Of a DNA stretch of 25,649 nucleotides, positions 22,943 through 25,649 are shown piece after piece (position 1 is the first letter of the stretch; each line of letters opens with the position of its first letter). The notes under the pieces were generated by a model that saw only the letters and a program-made list of their open reading frames with translations, was not told where the DNA came from and did not search any database. Both the position numbers and the translations under genes were made by a program. Origin of the DNA: JAFGDH01 sp964447525. GTDB lineage: Archaea > Aenigmatarchaeota > Aenigmatarchaeia > QMZP01 > QMZT01. The stretch is from NCBI GenBank assembly GCA_964447525.1, contig CAYUSU010000018.1, forward strand, positions 1-25,649, written 5' to 3'.

Positions 22943-23512
22943 TCATGCTGCTGCGAACGGTTTAACCTTAATCCCAATCCCCTCAAGTTTTTCTTTGAAT
23001 TTCCCCAACGCTCTGTGGATGTCCGAAACGTTATGAGCTCCCGTGCAGATTATCTTCCCGGACGAGAACAGCAGGAAAGCGACTCTCGGCTCACCTATCC
23101 TGTAAACGAGTCCCGGAAACTGCTCGGGTTCGTACTCAGCGTTTTCCAGCGAGAACGCAATGTCCTCGAGATTAAGGTCCGCTTTTATCTGCGTCGATGC
23201 TACTATGTTTTCCACTTCTATCGGGTATTTCTTGGGAACCTTTACTCCGCTGGATTTAATCTTTTCGACAACCTTTTTCATAGCTTCCTTGGCCTTCTCT
23301 ATGCTCTTGGTACCTGTACACACTATCTTGCCAGAGGAGAATATAAGAGCTGCGCTCCTCGGATTCGTAGGCCTGTACACGAGCCCCGGAAACTGCTCGG
23401 GTTCGTATTCGGTGTTTTCTACCGTATTCACCAGTTTGTTGAGAGAAATTTTGACGCTGAGCGATGTGAACGCCACAACGTTCTCTATTTTTATTGTAAA
23501 TTCATCCGTCAT
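22943..23512 (-). CDS. tbp: TATA-box binding protein
   Basis: General transcription factor that binds the A-box and recruits TFB and RNA polymerase. 189 residues in two direct repeats: ENVVAFTSL...EYEPEQFPGLVYR...LIFSSGKIVCTG and ENIVASTQI...EYEPEQFPGLVYR...LLFSSGKIICTG. The repeat symmetry and the FPGLVYR and FSSGKI motifs are diagnostic. The usual acidic C-terminal tail of many archaeal TBPs is replaced by KVKPFAAA. Upstream on the minus strand, two TATA-like boxes lie at about 23551-23560 and 23585-23602, the second preceded by CGATACC. The end is followed by a T-rich stretch suited to termination. Confidence 0.96.
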   Translation of the reverse strand: MTDEFTIKIENVVAFTSLSVKISLNKLVNTVENTEYEPEQFPGLVYRPTNPRSAALIFSSGKIVCTGTKSIEKAKEAMKKVVEKIKSSGVKVPKKYPIEVENIVASTQIKADLNLEDIAFSLENAEYEPEQFPGLVYRIGEPRVAFLLFSSGKIICTGAHNVSDIHRALGKFKEKLEGIGIKVKPFAAA

Positions 23513-23584
23513 AAAAAAACGACCTTATTTTTTCAATTTTTCAGTTTCTCCTTTATAAATCAATTAAAATATAATTCACAGTAA

Positions 23585-23602
23585 AGTATTTAAAGGTATC
23601 GC
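23585..23602 (-). promoter_or_regulatory. Upstream promoter candidate of tbp (CGATACC + TTTAAATA)
   Basis: The minus strand reads GCGATACCTTTAAATACT, sharing the CGATAC-TTTA arrangement with the promoters at 1401-1418 and 13532-13549. It would give a ~50-nt leader; a second, closer TATA box (ATTTATAAAG at 23551-23560) may also be used. Confidence 0.45.
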
Positions 23603-23612
23603 TGACCTTATA

Positions 23613-23635
23613 CGGTTTTTGGAAACCGGTTTTTT
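23613..23635 (+). terminator. Hairpin followed by a T-run (terminator-like)
   Basis: CGGTTT (23613-23618) and AAACCG (23623-23628) pair around TTGG and are followed by G and six T, the shape of an intrinsic terminator on the plus strand. No plus-strand gene ends nearby, so it may instead insulate the tbp and 23706 promoters or be fortuitous. Confidence 0.35.
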
Positions 23636-23666
23636 GCCCGCTTTTTCGCCGTTGGGTACAGTTCAA

Positions 23667-23676
23667 TTTTATAAAA
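23667..23676 (+). promoter_or_regulatory. TATA box deciding the start at 23706
   Basis: TTTTATAAAA is followed ~27 nt later by a predicted transcription start near 23698, just before ATG 23706. This rules out the earlier in-frame ATG at 23619. Confidence 0.55.
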
Positions 23677-23705
23677 TTTCGATGTTTCTTTACTTATTGG
23701 TTGAA

Positions 23706-24608
23706 ATGTCCACAATGAACAGGAAACAGTTCATAATAGAAATTACTGGTACAGCAGTACTTCTTTCTTTAGATATTTTTCCACATTTTCTTTTGGGTCA
23801 AAAAGCTAATGATGGACTACCGAAAGAAGTCTCCAGGTACATAAAACTGATTTATAACAATTCTCTGATGGGAAACATGGGATCAGGCGGACCTTCACAA
23901 AATTATTCTCCGATCAGAAGGAGGATGCTGGGCCTACCGAGGGAGGTACCAAACGAAAAAACAGGAGAAATCGGAAGTAATGTGAGAAAAAAACACGCAA
24001 AAAGATTTAGTCATTGTTTCGGGAACGGATTAAATTTCGGGGACATTTTCGTTTCTGCCGCTTCCGGCAGCAATGTAGCCAGATTATCGATAAACAACAA
24101 CGGGGAAATGTATGTTTTCGAGTTCGATGGAATAGGAAAAGAATATATAGGAAGGATAGCGGAAGCTTCCGCTAAAACGGATTACCTGACGGCGGACGAG
24201 CTTCTGATGGGTTTTGAAGCCGTTATTAATCTGGACAGGGAATCGTTCGGACTGGTGGACGATGGTTATGTCGAGGGAATGACAAAGAAAGACAGGAAAC
24301 AGCGACCTAAATCATGGATGCTGATAAAGGACAGCGAAAGGGATGGGTTAAACGTGGGGGATAACGACTTCGCGATGACCGTTCACAGGGGGAGGTACCC
24401 TTCGCTGACGCCGGATCCGGTAATCAATGGCGGGGAAATAGCGTCTTTCGGTACGTACCACCTGAACAGGGCAGTCACTGGTGATCTGAATCCGGAAGAA
24501 CTGGCTCTTCTGCATGATCATGTAACGAAAAGGTATGAAACGATCCTTGGATATTCTCTATCACAGCTAAAGGAAACATACAGCATGATGAGAAGACTGG
24601 GAAAATGA
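23706..24608 (+). CDS. Hypothetical membrane-anchored or secreted protein
   Basis: 300 residues from the ATG at 23706 (a second ATG at 23715 begins MNRKQF). A hydrophobic N-terminal segment (FIIEITGTAVLLSLDIFPHFLLG, ~8-30) acts as signal anchor or signal peptide. The remaining ~270 residues are soluble, with Gly/Ser-rich and basic stretches (GNMGSGGPSQNYSPIRRRMLG) and a likely mixed alpha/beta domain from ~110 (GNGLNFGDIFVSAASGSNVARLSINNNGEMYVFEFDG) onward; later the pattern DNDFAMTVHRGRYPSLTPDP and a C-terminal helix LALLHDHVTKRYETILGYSL. No family recognised. It may be co-oriented with, but separately promoted from, the next gene. Confidence 0.65.
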   Translation: MSTMNRKQFIIEITGTAVLLSLDIFPHFLLGQKANDGLPKEVSRYIKLIYNNSLMGNMGSGGPSQNYSPIRRRMLGLPREVPNEKTGEIGSNVRKKHAKRFSHCFGNGLNFGDIFVSAASGSNVARLSINNNGEMYVFEFDGIGKEYIGRIAEASAKTDYLTADELLMGFEAVINLDRESFGLVDDGYVEGMTKKDRKQRPKSWMLIKDSERDGLNVGDNDFAMTVHRGRYPSLTPDPVINGGEIASFGTYHLNRAVTGDLNPEELALLHDHVTKRYETILGYSLSQLKETYSMMRRLGK

Positions 24609-24652
24609 AAACAGGACGATTTAAAGACCCGTGTTAAAATTATAGTGATATT

Positions 24653-24976
24653 ATGGAATATCAAACAGCAGGAAAGGTAAAAAAATACATATATAAAATG
24701 GGGAAAGATACTGCTCTCCTTGTGATTAAACCTTTTAGTTTTGAACGAGAAAAGGGTTTAGTTTTTTTCAATGACACTCACGCAAGAATGAACAAATGGA
24801 TACCCGGGATGAGAGTCAAATGCAAATATACCAAAGATGAAAAAAATAGAAAGAACATTGCAATTTCAGTGGAGCATGAGATGACACACGCAGACCCAGA
24901 GACAACCAAATTACCGGGACATATAATGGGAGCCGGAGATTATTACGATATCAGCATTTTCAATCCGAATGATTAA
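24653..24976 (+). CDS. Small hypothetical protein, possibly a beta-barrel nucleic-acid or ligand binder
   Basis: 107 residues, leaderless: TATA-like ATTTAAAG at 24619-24626 lies ~30 nt before the ATG. Residues ~5-75 alternate hydrophobic and charged (GKVKKYIYK, TALLVIKPF, GLVFFND, MRVKCKYT, NIAISVEH), consistent with a small five-strand barrel of OB type, an inference from strand pattern only. The C-terminus is loop-rich with His and Asp (EHEMTHADPE). No signal peptide. It ends 2 nt from the convergent Sua5-type gene. No family recognised. Confidence 0.6.
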   Translation: MEYQTAGKVKKYIYKMGKDTALLVIKPFSFEREKGLVFFNDTHARMNKWIPGMRVKCKYTKDEKNRKNIAISVEHEMTHADPETTKLPGHIMGAGDYYDISIFNPND

Positions 24977-24978
24977 AA

Positions 24979-25542
24979 TCAAAATCTCACTATCTCAAAG
25001 CCTTCAGTGAGATCAAATATCCTAGAACCGTATTTGCCGAGCTCCCCGGCGTCTATAGCGAAATCCACCTTTTCCTTCACCTGGGCGGGGATATCCTTTA
25101 TGCTGGATACCGGCTCGTCTTCCGAAAGGTTGACCGATGTGGAGATGAAAAGAATGTTTTGTTCCCTGATCAGGTCACAGAACTCGTTTCTCGGGATTCT
25201 AAGGCCCACGGTTTTCTCCTTAGAAGTCACATTGGAAATGGTTTTCTTTGCTTTCAGTATGATGGTATAAGGGCCAGGAAGGAGATTGTTAACGAATTCC
25301 ATGTTATCTTTTGAGATCACAGTATTCTGGAATATCCATTCTTTCGAAGGAACTATCACGGAGAACGGCTTGCCCACGGGCCTTCTTTTCGCCTCACATA
25401 TCTTCTTTACAGCATCTGCGTTTTCAGCATTGCAGCCCAACCCATAAAGTGTATCAGTCGGGTAGATGAAGACATCACCGTTTCTTATCCCGTCTGCTAT
25501 CTCCTTGCTCTTCAGCGCAGTCGCGAGTTTTACAACCTTCAT
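24979..25542 (-). CDS. Sua5/YrdC-type threonylcarbamoyl-AMP synthase
   Basis: Makes threonylcarbamoyl-AMP from threonine, bicarbonate and ATP, the first step of t6A formation at position 37 of ANN-decoding tRNAs. 187 residues, the YrdC domain alone without the C-terminal Sua5 extension. Motifs: FIYPTDTLYGLGCNA (25-39), the KRRPVGKPFSVIV nucleotide/substrate segment (~52-64), LLPGPYTIILKA, VGLRIPRN and ISTSVNLSEDEPVSS. An upstream minus-strand TATA-like AATTTAAGTATAAAC lies at about 25557-25571. It is divergent from the gene starting at 25605. YciO-type relatives share the fold, so activity is likely but not certain. Confidence 0.9.
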   Translation of the reverse strand: MKVVKLATALKSKEIADGIRNGDVFIYPTDTLYGLGCNAENADAVKKICEAKRRPVGKPFSVIVPSKEWIFQNTVISKDNMEFVNNLLPGPYTIILKAKKTISNVTSKEKTVGLRIPRNEFCDLIREQNILFISTSVNLSEDEPVSSIKDIPAQVKEKVDFAIDAGELGKYGSRIFDLTEGFEIVRF

Positions 25543-25604
25543 AGTAATTGGGATAAGTTTATACTTAAATTATTTTGGGTTTTATGCAGTCATTGGTGAT
25601 AAAT

Positions 25605-25649
25605 ATGTTCGAAGAAGTTCCTGATTCTTATTCCGGCATGCTTTTAAAA
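25605..25649 (+). CDS. Start of an unidentified gene (runs off the window)
   Basis: ATG at 25605 preceded by GGTGAT (25595-25600), a good ribosome-binding site 4 nt upstream; an in-frame ATG at 25584 is less likely. Only 15 codons are visible (MFEEVPDSYSGMLLK), too few to assign a family. It is divergent from the Sua5-type gene, and both promoters lie in the ~60 bases between. Confidence 0.5.
   Translation, partial: MFEEVPDSYSGMLLK

Noticed and set aside
23619..23705. Longer N-terminus of the 23706 gene from ATG 23619
   Set aside because: It would run through the hairpin/T-run and the TATA box at 23667-23676, so this part is probably untranscribed.

Overview
The window is archaeal. It encodes a TATA-box binding protein, a stand-alone TRAM-domain protein and the archaeal fusion of a DNA-binding domain to a CTP-dependent riboflavin kinase (RbkR). 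Most genes have an archaeal TATA box (A-box) 25-30 nt before the start codon. Some transcripts appear leaderless; others carry GGTGA or GGAGG ribosome-binding sites. The two-intron tRNA-Arg has bulge-helix-bulge-like intron junctions, an archaeal trait. Compact gene packing, many unrecognised small proteins and large surface proteins would fit an uncultivated lineage such as DPANN, but nothing here fixes the phylum. A 100-N gap at 12128-12227 shows this is a draft scaffold.

Layout. 1-1268 (-): tandem DUF116 paralogues, the downstream one cut by the window edge just before its stop. 1438-2364 (+): an autoinhibited (class II) Fic protein. 2366-3073 (-): a cis-prenyltransferase (UppS type), divergent from a PHP-domain hydrolase at 3270-4094. 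4091-4671 (-): two small Cys-containing proteins. 4729-13486 (-): a cell-surface block made of a Cys-paired repeat protein with a C-terminal anchor, a small soluble protein, a 1403-residue Ig/FN3/PKD/BACON protein, a beta-rich protein ending in Phe, and a mostly helical protein on the far side of the gap. 13631-13891 (+): TRAM protein. 13981-15457 (-): a membrane protein and two lipoprotein candidates. 15528-18212 (-): a leucyl-tRNA synthetase of bacterial architecture. 18386-19923 (+): one long gene split by a -1 frameshift at a run of nine A. 19979-22692 (+): a riboflavin uptake operon (rbkR, S component, ATPase, T component) with overlapping or nearly touching genes. 22696-22854 (-): tRNA-Arg(UCU). 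22943-23512 (-): TBP. 23706-24976 (+): two unknown genes. 24979-25542 (-): a Sua5/YrdC enzyme. From 25605 (+): the start of a further gene.

The clearest functional unit is the riboflavin operon. RbkR phosphorylates riboflavin to FMN and is probably also the regulator, and the next three genes supply a complete ECF transporter. The surface block reads as a secreted and anchored envelope system.

The most unusual signals are the A AAA AAC slippery site joining two frames at 19216-19222, a second tRNA intron in the T-loop, three intergenic hairpins with covarying stems and a conserved loop beside uppS and leuS, and a shared extended promoter sequence at the Fic, TBP and helical-protein genes. 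No stretch over 300 bases lacks a gene.
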